This document shows, one piece after another, positions 17,033 to 25,882 of a stretch of 64,000 nucleotides of DNA. The notes beneath the pieces were generated by a model. It was not told the origin of the DNA. It was given only the letters and a program-made list of their open reading frames with translations, and did no database searches. The stretch is from contig NZ_JAGHKP010000001.1 of the NCBI RefSeq assembly GCF_017742215.1, positions 682,001 to 746,000 on the forward strand, written 5' to 3'. The number at the start of each line of letters is the position of its first letter. Positions within the stretch are counted from its first letter, which is position 1. The translations under genes were made by a program, and so were the position numbers. This DNA comes from Chitinophaga chungangae (GTDB taxonomy: Bacteria > Bacteroidota > Bacteroidia > Chitinophagales > Chitinophagaceae).

Positions 17033-18415
17033 TTGCCAGCATTACCCAAGGCTTTCACAGATACATTACAAGGGCTTCCCGGTTTCCGGGAAGAAACATT
17101 TCTCCGGGTGCACGAATCGCCGGAACGCGTAACCTCCATCCGGTTGCAGCGGCAGAAAATAACTGATGTCAAGGAATTGTTCCCTCAGCTGGAAACCACT
17201 CCCGTGCCCTGGACCTCAGGCGGTTATTACCTTTCCAGCCGCCCTTCCTTTACATTCGATCCGTATTTTCATGCCGGCGCATATTATGTGCAGGAAGCTT
17301 CTTCGATGTTCCTCGAAGAGGCCATCCGCCAAACCACCGGCGGCGAACCGCTCAAAGCGCTCGATCTTTGTGCCGCGCCCGGCGGCAAAAGCACATTGAT
17401 ACAGGGTATTCTGCATGCAGACAGCGTGCTGGTGGCCAACGAAGTGATCAAGGCCCGCGCGGCGCTGCTGGCGGACAATCTCACCAAATGGGGCGCGGCC
17501 AACGTGGTGGTGACCAACAACGATCCCCGCGATTTTGCGCGCCTTCCCGAATATTTCGACCTGGTGGCGGTGGATGCGCCCTGCTCCGGCTCAGGCCTTT
17601 TCCGCCGCGACCCCGAAGCGGTGGAAGAATGGAGCCAGGACAATGTGATGCTCTGCAGCCAGCGCCAGCAAAGGATTCTGGCGGATGTGTTTCCCGCGCT
17701 CAGGCCCGGCGGGGTGCTCATTTATTCCACCTGTTCGTATGCCGTGGAGGAAGACGAGCAGATCATGGACTGGCTGGTCGAAAATTTCGGAATGGAAAAC
17801 ATCCCGCTGCAGCTGCGGCCCGGATGGCATATCGTGGAAACGGCCTCGGGGCAGCACCACGCGAAGGGTTACCGTTTTTATCCCGACCAGGTGAAGGGGG
17901 AAGGATTTTTTATCGCCTGTTTCCGCAAGCCAGGCACGGCCGGCTCGCCGCAGAAATTCAAAGCGGGCTTCAGCGCGTTGCCGAAAAAAGAAGCGGAACT
18001 GGTACTGCCCTGGCTGCGGAACGGCGCGGAAATGGCGCTGATGGCGCACAACGGCGAAGCCATCGCGCTCACGCTGCCGTTGGCGAAAGAAATGCCGCTG
18101 CTGCAAAAACAATTGTACATCCGCAAAGCGGGCGTAAAAGCGGGCCAGCTCACGGCGAAGGAACTGGTGCCCGATCACCAGCTGGCGGTGAGCAATTGCG
18201 TGGCGGAAGGGCTGCCCGCGGCGGAATTGTCGCAGGAGCAGGCTTTGCGTTACCTCCGCAAGGAAGACCTGGCGCTGGAAAACGCCGCGAAAGGCTGGAA
18301 CCTCATGCGTTTCAACGGGAAAAACCTGGGCTGGGCGAAAGTGCTGCCCAACCGCGTCAACAATTATTACCCGAAAGAATTGCGCATCCTGAAAGCCGGC
18401 ACGCCCGATTTATAA
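17033..18415 (+). CDS. rsmF: RsmF/NOL1-NOP2-sun family rRNA m5C methyltransferase
   Basis: It methylates a cytosine C5 in rRNA using S-adenosylmethionine. The SAM-binding motif DLCAAPGGKST lies at residues 111-121. The two essential cysteines are Cys184 in DAPCSGSG (release or general base) and Cys234 in YSTCSYAVEED (nucleophile). A C-terminal 150-residue extension resembles the PUA-like tail of RsmF proteins. The only plausible start is a TTG at 17033, just behind a -7 box. The exact target base cannot be told from sequence, so the symbol is a family-level call. Confidence 0.88.
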   Translation: MPALPKAFTDTLQGLPGFREETFLRVHESPERVTSIRLQRQKITDVKELFPQLETTPVPWTSGGYYLSSRPSFTFDPYFHAGAYYVQEASSMFLEEAIRQTTGGEPLKALDLCAAPGGKSTLIQGILHADSVLVANEVIKARAALLADNLTKWGAANVVVTNNDPRDFARLPEYFDLVAVDAPCSGSGLFRRDPEAVEEWSQDNVMLCSQRQQRILADVFPALRPGGVLIYSTCSYAVEEDEQIMDWLVENFGMENIPLQLRPGWHIVETASGQHHAKGYRFYPDQVKGEGFFIACFRKPGTAGSPQKFKAGFSALPKKEAELVLPWLRNGAEMALMAHNGEAIALTLPLAKEMPLLQKQLYIRKAGVKAGQLTAKELVPDHQLAVSNCVAEGLPAAELSQEQALRYLRKEDLALENAAKGWNLMRFNGKNLGWAKVLPNRVNNYYPKELRILKAGTPDL

Positions 18416-18539
18416 ACATGTGAAGAAATAGTGCCCGCAAGGTTTGGGAGGCTGCAACAAATTCAGTTTTTTGCCGTTCAGTAATAAACAATAATTCATA
18501 TTAAACACATATATTCGTTCCGTTAAAGTATTAGAAATT

Positions 18540-19610
18540 ATGTTAAAGTCAGCTTTGGTAGGTGTATTGATGACCGGTGCAATGAGTGTAGCCGCACAGG
18601 ATACGCTGATCGTACAGGGCAGTTCACCCGATCTGTATTTGACGCACACCGTGAAGAAAGGGGAGACCTGGTACAGCCTGGGCCGCGCCTACGGCCTCAG
18701 CCCGAAAGATATTGCCGCAAGGAACAAAATGCAGATGGATCAGGGCCTCAGCCTTGGCAAACAGGTGACGATACCGCTCAATAAAAATAATTTCGTGCAG
18801 GCGAAAAACGCAGGTTCCGGCGTAAGGCCCGTGTACCACCGTGTGATCGAGAAGGAAACCCTGTACAGGATCCATGTGAAATACGGCAAAGTGCCGCTGG
18901 AAAATGTGCGCGAGTGGAACCATTTTTCGGGAGACGGTGTGCAGAAAGACGCTTACCTGGTGGTAGGCTACGTAAAAGGCAACGGCCAGTCCGTGATTTT
19001 GCCTTCCGCCACAAAGTCCGCGCCCGATGTGGCCGCGAGCACGCCTAAACCTTCGCAGCCCGCCGCGCCGGAAACCAAACCCGTTCCTACATCGCAGTCC
19101 GCTGCCCCCGAAACGCCCCCCGCGGCAAAGTCGCAACCCGCCGCGCCGGAAACCCGGCCTTCCCAGTCGGTGGAACCTGAAATCAAGCCGGTAGCCAAAA
19201 CGCAATCCGCCGAGCCCGAAACAAAACCTGTCGAAAGAGAAACGCCGGTAACCACCAGCGTAGGCAGAACACCCTCGATTCCCGAAGGCGGTTTCGAGCA
19301 GCAATACCTGCAGCAGACCAACAACGGCCGCGACATCGTGGGCGAAAAAGGCCCCGGCAGCTGGTTCAAAAGCAACGCGGTAATAGGTTCCGGGAAATAT
19401 TACGCGCTGCACAACACGGCGCCGCGCGGCACCATCGTAAAAGTGACCAATCCGCTTACGGGCCGCTCCATCTACGCCAAAGTGCTGGACGCCATCCCGC
19501 AGCTTAAAGCCAATGCAAACCTCATCATCAAACTCAGCGACGCCGCGCAGGATGCGCTGGGCATCACCGAACCGAGGTTTTATTGCGAGCTGGCGTACGA
19601 CGAAAAATAA
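18540..19610 (+). CDS. LysM and RlpA-like (double-psi barrel) secreted protein
   Basis: A signal peptide (1-19) is followed by a LysM peptidoglycan-binding domain at about 35-79 (HTVKKGETWYSLGRAYGLS) and a second, divergent LysM-like stretch at 95-145. A Pro/Ala/Glu/Thr linker (about 155-235) built of repeats such as QPAAPETKP precedes a C-terminal double-psi beta-barrel domain (about 270-356) with YYALHNTAPRGTIVKVTNP. Such proteins bind and may remodel cell-wall glycan. The catalytic Asp of lytic RlpA enzymes cannot be assigned with confidence, so it may be only a binding or structural protein. It is a single-gene unit ended by a strong terminator. Confidence 0.85.
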   Translation: MLKSALVGVLMTGAMSVAAQDTLIVQGSSPDLYLTHTVKKGETWYSLGRAYGLSPKDIAARNKMQMDQGLSLGKQVTIPLNKNNFVQAKNAGSGVRPVYHRVIEKETLYRIHVKYGKVPLENVREWNHFSGDGVQKDAYLVVGYVKGNGQSVILPSATKSAPDVAASTPKPSQPAAPETKPVPTSQSAAPETPPAAKSQPAAPETRPSQSVEPEIKPVAKTQSAEPETKPVERETPVTTSVGRTPSIPEGGFEQQYLQQTNNGRDIVGEKGPGSWFKSNAVIGSGKYYALHNTAPRGTIVKVTNPLTGRSIYAKVLDAIPQLKANANLIIKLSDAAQDALGITEPRFYCELAYDEK

Positions 19611-19630
19611 TTCCAAGATCGTAATCCAAT

Positions 19631-19668
19631 AAAAAAACCGGCAATTCGTGTTGCCGGTTTTTTTTTTA
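19631..19668. terminator. Terminator between LysM gene and fmt
   Basis: An AACCGGCAA/TTGCCGGTT stem is flanked by seven A on the left and ten T on the right, so it can act in both directions for these convergent genes. Confidence 0.9.
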
Positions 19669-19685
19669 TGCTGATCGTGCAATGT

Positions 19686-20600
19686 TTAAAATCTGAACCC
19701 TCTCAAAAACTCCACCACGCCCATTCTTTTTTTGCCTTCCAGCTGGATGTCCGTTACATGGATGTAACCGCCCGGCGCGGCGAATTTCAGGTACGTTTTC
19801 TGATCGCTGTGCACGGAGCCGGGCGCGTGCGAATGTTGCGATAATTCTTTTTCCGCTTTGAATATCTTCAGCGTTTTATCCTGCAAAACGGTGAACGCCG
19901 TAGGGTAGGGGCTGAGGCCGCGGATGAGGTTGTAAATGCGCTCCACCGGCATTTCCCAGTCGATGCGGCAATCTTCTTTGAATATTTTCGGCGCGTGTTT
20001 TAATTCTTCCGGCGGGATGTTGTTTTGCACGGTGCCCGTAATATCGCCTTTTTCAAGCGCTGATACGGTCTGGATCAATACTTTCGCGCCTTCCTTCATC
20101 AGCGCGTCGTATAGTTCTCCGGCGGTTTCGTCGTCGCGGATGGGCACTTTGGAAGCGTACAGGATATTGCCGGTATCGATCTCATGCTGCAACCTGAAAG
20201 TGGTAACGCCGGATTCTTTTTCCCCGTTGATCACCGCCCAGTTGATTGGCGCCGCGCCACGGTATTGCGGCAGCAGTGAAGCGTGAACGTTCACCGTGCC
20301 GAAGCGCGGCATATTCCACACCATTTCCGGCAGCATACGGAATGCCACCACCACCTGCAGGTCTGCGTTATACGATCTCAACTCTTCCAGGAAAGCGGGA
20401 TTCTTCAGCTTCTCGGGCTGCAGCACGGGAATGTTTTTCGAAACGGCGTATTGTTTCACCGCGCTTTGCTGCAGCTGTAACCCTCTGCCCGCGGGCTTGT
20501 CCGGCGCGGTGATCACCGCGGCCACATCGTAACCATGCCGTACCAGCGCATCCAGGGAGGCCACCGCAAACTCCGGCGTGCCCATAAAAATGATCCTCAT
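19686..20600 (-). CDS. fmt: Methionyl-tRNA formyltransferase
   Basis: Fmt formylates initiator Met-tRNA using 10-formyltetrahydrofolate. The start MRIIFMGTPEFAVASL, the catalytic Asn/His/Asp segment (VNVHASLLPQYRGAAPINWA, with ITAPDKPAGRG earlier) and the C-terminal OB domain are present. Length 304 is typical. It lies 15 bp behind the NamZ-like gene on the same strand, yet has its own -7 box only 5 bp before the ATG, which would give an essentially leaderless message from that promoter. Confidence 0.96.
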   Translation of the reverse strand: MRIIFMGTPEFAVASLDALVRHGYDVAAVITAPDKPAGRGLQLQQSAVKQYAVSKNIPVLQPEKLKNPAFLEELRSYNADLQVVVAFRMLPEMVWNMPRFGTVNVHASLLPQYRGAAPINWAVINGEKESGVTTFRLQHEIDTGNILYASKVPIRDDETAGELYDALMKEGAKVLIQTVSALEKGDITGTVQNNIPPEELKHAPKIFKEDCRIDWEMPVERIYNLIRGLSPYPTAFTVLQDKTLKIFKAEKELSQHSHAPGSVHSDQKTYLKFAAPGGYIHVTDIQLEGKKRMGVVEFLRGFRF

Positions 20601-20605
20601 GGGTG

Positions 20606-20613
20606 CAAAGGTA
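20606..20613 (-). promoter_or_regulatory. Possible -7 box giving a leaderless fmt transcript
   Basis: TACCTTTG on the minus strand ends 5 bp before the fmt ATG. No -33 TTTG at proper spacing is visible, so a chance match is possible. Confidence 0.35.
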
Positions 20614-20615
20614 TT

Positions 20616-21794
20616 TTATAATTTGCTGATGTCGGGATAGAGCAGGTACTTCTTCCTGATTTTCCTGAACGCTTTAAGGCCCGGCTGCCAGCTTTTGTAG
20701 ATCGCCGATGCGCTTTTCCCCGCTTTGATCTGCGCCTGCAGTTCCGCATTTCCCGCCAGTTTGTTGAAAAACGCGTTGAAGAATTTATCCTTGTCGGGGA
20801 AAAGTTTGTAGGCGTTGAGGAGGTATTGCAGGTCAACGCCAGCTACCATCGCCTTGCGCGGGACGGAGAGATCGTAGCCGTAACAGACGGAACCCTTCAG
20901 CACCGGCGATTTGGCGCCGGGCGTGCTTCGCGGCGTGAACGAATAAAGATTTTTCGGGAAAGACGGATGGCCATATACCTCGAAAGGTTTATCCGTACCG
21001 CGTCCCATGCTCACGGCGGTGCCTTCCAGCAGGCAAAGGCCGGGGTAAAGATGAATGGCGTTCATGGTGCGAAGGTTCGGCGACGGCGGTATCGTGATCT
21101 CATAACCGAAAGGAAGCCTGCGATCGTAATGCTGGCAGGTGATGACGGTAAGGTCGCATTGCGCCTTGTTTGAAAGCCATCCTTCCCCGTTCAGCATCTT
21201 CGCATATTCGCCAACGGTCATGCCATGCATGATGGGAATGGGCTGCATGCCCACGAAGGAACGGAAAGCCGTGTCCAGCACGGGGCCGCTAACGGCGAAA
21301 CCGTTTGGATTGGGCCTGTCCAGCACGATGAGCGGTTTATGATTTTCCGCCGCGGATTCCATCAGTTCCTGGAGGGTGGAAATGTAAGTGTAGAAACGCG
21401 TGCCAACGTCCTGCACGTCGAACACCAGCACGTCCACATCCGCAAGATCTGTTGAATCCGCTTTGCGGTGTTTGCCGTAAAGGGAAATAATGGGGATGCC
21501 TGTTTTTTCATCGGTGCTGTTGTTCACTTTTTCGCCTGCATCGGCCTGCCCGCGGAAACCGTGCTCGGGGCTGAAGATCTTCACGATGTTCACCCTGCGT
21601 TTCAGCAGTGAATCCACGAGATGCATTCCGGGAGCGATCACGGAGGTTTGATTGACGAGCATGCCGACACGTCTGCCTTCCAGGAAAGACATATAGGCTT
21701 CAGTACGTTGCGCGCCGGTAACGACGGGCGGCGTTTTCTGTGAAAATGCGGTTAAACAGCTGGTTAGCAGCAGTATGCAAACGAAGATCCTCAT
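20616..21794 (-). CDS. DUF1343 protein, NamZ-type exo-beta-N-acetylmuramidase
   Basis: The DUF1343 family includes NamZ exo-muramidases that remove MurNAc from the ends of peptidoglycan fragments. The ATG at 21794 gives a clear signal peptide (MRIFVCILLLTSCLTAFSQ); an upstream in-frame start adds 24 residues without a better signal. Family landmarks are GMLVNQTSV, IFSPEHGFRGQADAGE, SLYGKHRKA, FDVQDVGTRFYTY and LDRPNPNG, where the acidic and His residues of the active site lie. Length 392 is usual. It appears to be co-transcribed with fmt. Cell-wall recycling is the likely role. Confidence 0.9.
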   Translation of the reverse strand: MRIFVCILLLTSCLTAFSQKTPPVVTGAQRTEAYMSFLEGRRVGMLVNQTSVIAPGMHLVDSLLKRRVNIVKIFSPEHGFRGQADAGEKVNNSTDEKTGIPIISLYGKHRKADSTDLADVDVLVFDVQDVGTRFYTYISTLQELMESAAENHKPLIVLDRPNPNGFAVSGPVLDTAFRSFVGMQPIPIMHGMTVGEYAKMLNGEGWLSNKAQCDLTVITCQHYDRRLPFGYEITIPPSPNLRTMNAIHLYPGLCLLEGTAVSMGRGTDKPFEVYGHPSFPKNLYSFTPRSTPGAKSPVLKGSVCYGYDLSVPRKAMVAGVDLQYLLNAYKLFPDKDKFFNAFFNKLAGNAELQAQIKAGKSASAIYKSWQPGLKAFRKIRKKYLLYPDISKL

Positions 21795-21895
21795 AACGTT
21801 CGGTTGTTGGATGCAACAAAATAACGAGGCTGAACCGTAAATCAAAAACAAAATCTGTACCTTCACTGTCTATTATCTTATTTTAAATATTTTAT

Positions 21896-22324
21896 ATGCA
21901 ACAAGTTAAGTCCGGAGATAAGGTTAGGGTTCACTATCACGGCCGGTTACAAAATGGCAACACTTTTGATTCCTCGGAAGGTAGAGACCCGCTGGAGTTT
22001 ACGGTAGGTTCCGGGCAGGTGATCAAAGGGTTCGACAATGGTGTGCTGGATATGAAGCCAGGCGATAAAAAAACGCTGAACATCCCCGTGGAAGAAGCGT
22101 ACGGCCCGAAAAGCGACGAGCTGATCATGGAGTTCCCCAAAGCCAACATCCCGGCTGATCTCAATCCTGAGGTAGGCATGGAACTGCAGATGAGCAACCC
22201 CCAGGGCCAGGTGTTCCCCGTGAAAGTGGCGGCCATCGGCGCGGAGTTCATCACCCTCGACGCTAACCACCCTCTCGCCGGCGAAGCGCTGGTGTTCGAG
22301 ATCGAACTGGTGGAAATAGTTTAG
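21896..22324 (+). CDS. FKBP-type peptidyl-prolyl isomerase, SlyD-like
   Basis: A 142-residue cytosolic isomerase without signal peptide. The FKBP fold contains VRVHYHGRLQNGNTFDSSEG, PLEFTVGSGQVIKGFDNGV (given by its ends PLEFTVGSG and IKGFDNGV) and an inserted flap domain from about residue 70 to 120 (EEAYGPKSDEL), as in SlyD. The His-rich metal-binding tail of E. coli SlyD is absent. It stands alone and ends at a terminator. Confidence 0.93.
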   Translation: MQQVKSGDKVRVHYHGRLQNGNTFDSSEGRDPLEFTVGSGQVIKGFDNGVLDMKPGDKKTLNIPVEEAYGPKSDELIMEFPKANIPADLNPEVGMELQMSNPQGQVFPVKVAAIGAEFITLDANHPLAGEALVFEIELVEIV

Positions 22325-22354
22325 TGCATTCAATTCAACACAAATATTGAAAGT

Positions 22355-22386
22355 AAAAAAGCGGGCATCGTCCTGCTTTTTTCTTT
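22355..22386 (+). terminator. Terminator after the FKBP gene
   Basis: An AAAAGCGGG/CCTGCTTTT stem with one G-U pair is followed by a T-rich tract, 31 bp after the stop. Confidence 0.7.
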
Positions 22387-22400
22387 TTTATTTTTACGCC

Positions 22401-23648
22401 ATGAACAAAGATTACGTGTATTCAGTAACGGAGCGTTTCCTGCGCTATGTGCAGATCGATACGCAGTCTGACCCTCTCAGCAAAACGTTCCCTTCCACCG
22501 AAAAACAGAAAGACCTGTCCCGTTTGTTGGTACAGGAATTGCAGCAGATCGGCATTTCCGACGCGGAAACTGACGAATACGGTTACGTGTACGCCACCAT
22601 TCCCGCCACCACGGATAAAAACGTGCCCGTGATCTGTCTTTGCGCCCATATGGACACGGCGCCCGATTGCAGCGGCGCCAACGTGAAACCCATTGTGCAT
22701 AAGGCTTTCGACGGAACGGACATCGTGCTGCCGGGCGACGCCACACAGGTGATCTCCGTAAAGGAGCATCCTTACCTGGCGGAAAAAAAGGGAGACGACA
22801 TCATCACCGCCAGCGGCGCTACGCTGCTGGGGGCGGACAATAAAGCCGGCGTGGCCGAGATCATGGATGCCGCGCAATATCTTGTGCAGCACCCGGAGAT
22901 CAAACATGGAAAGATCAGGATTTTGTTTACGCCGGACGAAGAAGTGGGCCGCGGCGTGGAACATGTGAACATGGAAAAGCTGGGAGCGGACTTCGGGTAT
23001 ACGATGGACGGCGGCGAGCTGGGCGCGCTGGAAGACGAAACGTTTTCCGCAGACGGCGTCAAGATCGTGATCCACGGCGTAAGCGTGCATCCTGGTGCGG
23101 CGAAAAACAAACTGGTGAGCGCTATCAAGATCGCGGCGGACATATTGCATGCGCTGCCGAAAGACATCCTGTCTCCCGAAACCACCGAAGACCGCCAGGG
23201 TTTTATACACCCGGTGCGCATCGAGGGCATCACCGAAAAAGCGGAGATCGATTTTATCATCCGCGACTTCACCACGGCTGAGCTGCAGGGGCATGAATTT
23301 TTCCTGCGCAGGATCATGGAAACGGAAGTGGCGAAACACCCCGGTGCGAAAGGCGAGTTCAGGGTGACGGAGCAATACCGCAACATGAAAGAAGTGCTGG
23401 ATAAGTATCCGCAAGTAGTGGCCAATGCGGAGGAAGCGATAAAAAGGGCGGGCATCGATCCGCTGAAAATGAGCATCAGGGGCGGAACGGACGGCAGCAG
23501 GCTGTCTTTCATGGGCCTTCCCTGCCCGAACATCTTCACCGGCGAAATGGCTTTGCACAGCAAACATGAATACATCAGCGTGCAGGACATGCAGAAGGCC
23601 GTAGATACGATCATCCAACTCGTCCAGGTTTGGGAAGAACGCAGCTGA
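22401..23648 (+). CDS. pepT: Peptidase T (aminotripeptidase)
   Basis: A cytosolic M20-family zinc tripeptidase of 415 residues. Metal ligands and catalytic residues are visible: His83 and Asp85 in CAHMDTAPD, Asp146 in LGADNKAG, and Glu180/Glu181 in TPDEEVGRG. The late RGGTDGSRLSFMGLPCPN motif (only GGTDGSRLS needed for recognition) is also present. The ATG at 22401 is chosen; an in-frame start 54 bp upstream lies inside the preceding terminator. Confidence 0.96.
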   Translation: MNKDYVYSVTERFLRYVQIDTQSDPLSKTFPSTEKQKDLSRLLVQELQQIGISDAETDEYGYVYATIPATTDKNVPVICLCAHMDTAPDCSGANVKPIVHKAFDGTDIVLPGDATQVISVKEHPYLAEKKGDDIITASGATLLGADNKAGVAEIMDAAQYLVQHPEIKHGKIRILFTPDEEVGRGVEHVNMEKLGADFGYTMDGGELGALEDETFSADGVKIVIHGVSVHPGAAKNKLVSAIKIAADILHALPKDILSPETTEDRQGFIHPVRIEGITEKAEIDFIIRDFTTAELQGHEFFLRRIMETEVAKHPGAKGEFRVTEQYRNMKEVLDKYPQVVANAEEAIKRAGIDPLKMSIRGGTDGSRLSFMGLPCPNIFTGEMALHSKHEYISVQDMQKAVDTIIQLVQVWEERS

Positions 23649-23740
23649 TAATATTTTCAGGGGCAAATCCGTTTTTATTATTACTTTAAACCCTTGTTAT
23701 ACTTCAGGGTATACACATTTGAAAGGATAAAATTCAATAC

Positions 23741-24457
23741 ATGTTGCTAGGACTCGTTACAGTTATGCAGGACACGCTTTTGCAGGCAAAGGCGGACACC
23801 GTGGCCGCGGGCATCAATGCGGCCGCCGCAGCGCCCCAGGAAATCAAACTCTGGGATATGATCGTAAAGGGCGGCCCCCTCATGATCCCGCTGGGCATAC
23901 TTTCCGTGATAGCCGTATACGTGTTCGTGGAAAGGTATATCACTATTTCCCGGGCAGGTAAGCTGGAAAACAATTTCATGCCGATGGTGCGCGATCACAT
24001 CACCTCCGGCAATATCAGCGCCGCGCGCTCTTTGTCTAAAAACACCGCCGGGCCTATCGCGCGGATGATCGATAAAGGCATCCAGCGTATCGGCAAACCG
24101 ACGGACGCCATCGAAAAATCCATGGAGAACGTTGGCAAGCTGGAGATCTATAAAATGGAAAAGAACCTCGTGATACTCGCCATCATCGCGGGCATTGCGC
24201 CGATGTTCGGCTTCCTGGGCACCATCGCCGGGATGATCCAGACCTTTTTCAACATCTCCCAGACTTCAGATATCACCCTCAGCACCATCGCGGGCGGCAT
24301 CTACGTAAAAATGGTGACCTCCGCGGCGGGCCTTATCATCGGCCTCGTGGCCTATATCGGCTACAGTTACCTGCAGGCGCAGATAGACAAGGTGATCAAT
24401 AAAATGGAAGGCTCGTCTTCAGAGTTCATCGACGTGCTGCTGGAGCCTTCTAAATAA
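23741..24457 (+). CDS. exbB: ExbB/TolQ/MotA-type proton channel protein
   Basis: This 238-residue inner-membrane protein has an N-terminal periplasmic stretch of about 35 residues and three predicted membrane helices near 45-67, 140-165 and 180-205. The last two carry the family pattern APMFGFLGTIAGMIQTF and ITLSTIAGGIYVKMVTSAAG (landmarks GFLGTIAGMI and AGGIYVKMV). With the next gene it forms the energiser that couples proton flow to TonB-dependent receptors such as the two SusC proteins here, or to Tol function. No tonB gene is in the window. Confidence 0.92.
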   Translation: MLLGLVTVMQDTLLQAKADTVAAGINAAAAAPQEIKLWDMIVKGGPLMIPLGILSVIAVYVFVERYITISRAGKLENNFMPMVRDHITSGNISAARSLSKNTAGPIARMIDKGIQRIGKPTDAIEKSMENVGKLEIYKMEKNLVILAIIAGIAPMFGFLGTIAGMIQTFFNISQTSDITLSTIAGGIYVKMVTSAAGLIIGLVAYIGYSYLQAQIDKVINKMEGSSSEFIDVLLEPSK

Positions 24458-24484
24458 TTCATTGATAATTCGAAACTGGTAAAT

Positions 24485-24901
24485 ATGAATTTGCGGAGGA
24501 CTAAAAAAGGTACGGCGGAACTGCACAGCGGCGCGTTGAACGACATCCTGTTCATCCTGCTCCTGTTTTTCCTGATCGTGTCTTCACTGGCCAATCCCAA
24601 CGTTATCAAGCTGATGTTGCCCAAGGCCAAAAGCAATACCAAAGCAAAACAAACGGTAGTGGTAAGCATCGACGCGGGGCAGCAATATTACGTGGGCACC
24701 AATAAGGTGGATTTCCCCAGCCTGCGCCAGGTGCTGGTTACCAAACTTCCGCCGGGAGAAGTAGACCCCACCATCGTGATCAACGCCGAAGAAACCGTGC
24801 CCATCGGGCTGGTGGTAGGCGTAATGCAGATCGCGAGGGAACTGGGCGCCAAAACCGTGCTGGGCACTGCCAACCCGCAGAATGCGCCGACGGCGAAATA
24901 A
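24485..24901 (+). CDS. exbD: ExbD/TolR-type biopolymer transport protein
   Basis: A 138-residue protein with one N-terminal membrane helix (about 18-36) that holds the conserved proton-pathway Asp20 in LNDILFILLLFF, followed by a periplasmic domain (residues 45-138) with the pattern EETVPIGLVVGVMQIA. It lies 27 bp behind exbB. Usually a second exbD and a tonB accompany such genes in Bacteroidota; here only one exbD is seen before the terminator. Confidence 0.9.
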   Translation: MNLRRTKKGTAELHSGALNDILFILLLFFLIVSSLANPNVIKLMLPKAKSNTKAKQTVVVSIDAGQQYYVGTNKVDFPSLRQVLVTKLPPGEVDPTIVINAEETVPIGLVVGVMQIARELGAKTVLGTANPQNAPTAK

Positions 24902-24931
24902 AAGGTCAGTATAACAAACGGAAATAACCGG

Positions 24932-24961
24932 TCCCGGCACGCGTTGCCGGGATTATTTTTT
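24932..24961 (+). terminator. exbD terminator
   Basis: A perfect 8-bp stem TCCCGGCA/TGCCGGGA is followed by TTATTTTTT, 31 bp after exbD; the tail overlaps the end of prmC. Confidence 0.85.
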
Positions 24962-25807
24962 TACGGCTTTTATCATCCGGTCTTTGCCGAACATATCCTG
25001 CCGCAGCGCCACTTCCCTGAACTTTTCTTTTTCCAGCAGGTCTATTACTGCTTTGCCGAAAGATTCGTGGATCTCGAAATACAATTTGCCGCCCGGTTCC
25101 AGCTTTTCCTGTGCCAGCTGCGCGATGCGCCGGTAGAAGAGCAGCGGGTCCTTATCGGGCACGAACAGCGCCAGGGAAGGCTCGAATTCCGTGACCAAAG
25201 GCTGCATTTCAGCGCGTTCCTGTTCGGGAATGTAGGGCGGGTTGCTGATGACGATATTGAGGGAAGGAAGCACCTGCGAAGCGTCCGCGCTGAGCACGTC
25301 CTGCGTAACGAAGCGGATGGGCGTATGCTGCGCGCTGGCGTTGCGGGTGGCCAGGCTGACGGCGCCGGGGCTCACGTCCATGGCCCACACGTCTGCCGCG
25401 GGCCAGTGTTTTTTGAGGGCGATGGGAATACAGCCGCTGCCGGTGCCAATGTCCAGCAGGCGCCAGGCGGGCTGGGAGGGGTGGTCTTTGAGGATCCATT
25501 CCACGAGCTCTTCCGTTTCGGGCCGGGGGATCAGCACCTGGTCGCTTACCTGCAGTTCGAGGCCGTAGAACCAGCTTTTGCCGGTGATATGCTGTATGGG
25601 CTTGTGTGCCAGCAGGTCGGCAAGCGCTTGCTGGTAAAGGTTTTCCTGGGCGGGGGTAAGGTCGCCGTCTTTATGCACGATGCGGTCCAGCTTGCCAAGG
25701 CCGGTGATGTGCTCCATCAGCAAGTGCCCGATGTTCGCGGCTTCGCGGGCGTCGTACAGGTGCCTGATGGCAGCCGTTACCCCGGCGAATGCAGATTGAA
25801 TAGTCAT
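24953..25807 (-). CDS. prmC: Release factor glutamine methyltransferase
   Basis: PrmC methylates the Gln of the GGQ motif of release factors RF1 and RF2. The ATG at 25807 (MTIQSAFAGV) gives 284 residues; a longer upstream reading has no support. The SAM motif LLDIGTGSGCIPIAL, the preceding RPETEELVEW and the substrate-Gln binding NPPYIP are diagnostic. It is divergent from ribD, and there is no release factor gene nearby. Confidence 0.95.
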   Translation of the reverse strand: MTIQSAFAGVTAAIRHLYDAREAANIGHLLMEHITGLGKLDRIVHKDGDLTPAQENLYQQALADLLAHKPIQHITGKSWFYGLELQVSDQVLIPRPETEELVEWILKDHPSQPAWRLLDIGTGSGCIPIALKKHWPAADVWAMDVSPGAVSLATRNASAQHTPIRFVTQDVLSADASQVLPSLNIVISNPPYIPEQERAEMQPLVTEFEPSLALFVPDKDPLLFYRRIAQLAQEKLEPGGKLYFEIHESFGKAVIDLLEKEKFREVALRQDMFGKDRMIKAVKK

Positions 25808-25847
25808 GATATTCGGATGATCAACGGGAAAATCGCCGTTGAAACGA

Positions 25848-25855
25848 TATTTTTG
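25848..25855 (+). promoter_or_regulatory. -7 box for ribD
   Basis: TATTTTTG matches TAnnTTTG and ends 27 bp before the ribD ATG. No good -33 element is seen. Confidence 0.5.
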
Positions 25856-25882
25856 CACAAACTTATTATTTCAGCCGCAATC

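Noticed and set aside
24944..25882. A 650-residue fusion protein ending in RibD
   Set aside because: The upstream 313 codons are antisense to prmC; the true RibD starts at the ATG at 25883 with the expected family N-terminus.
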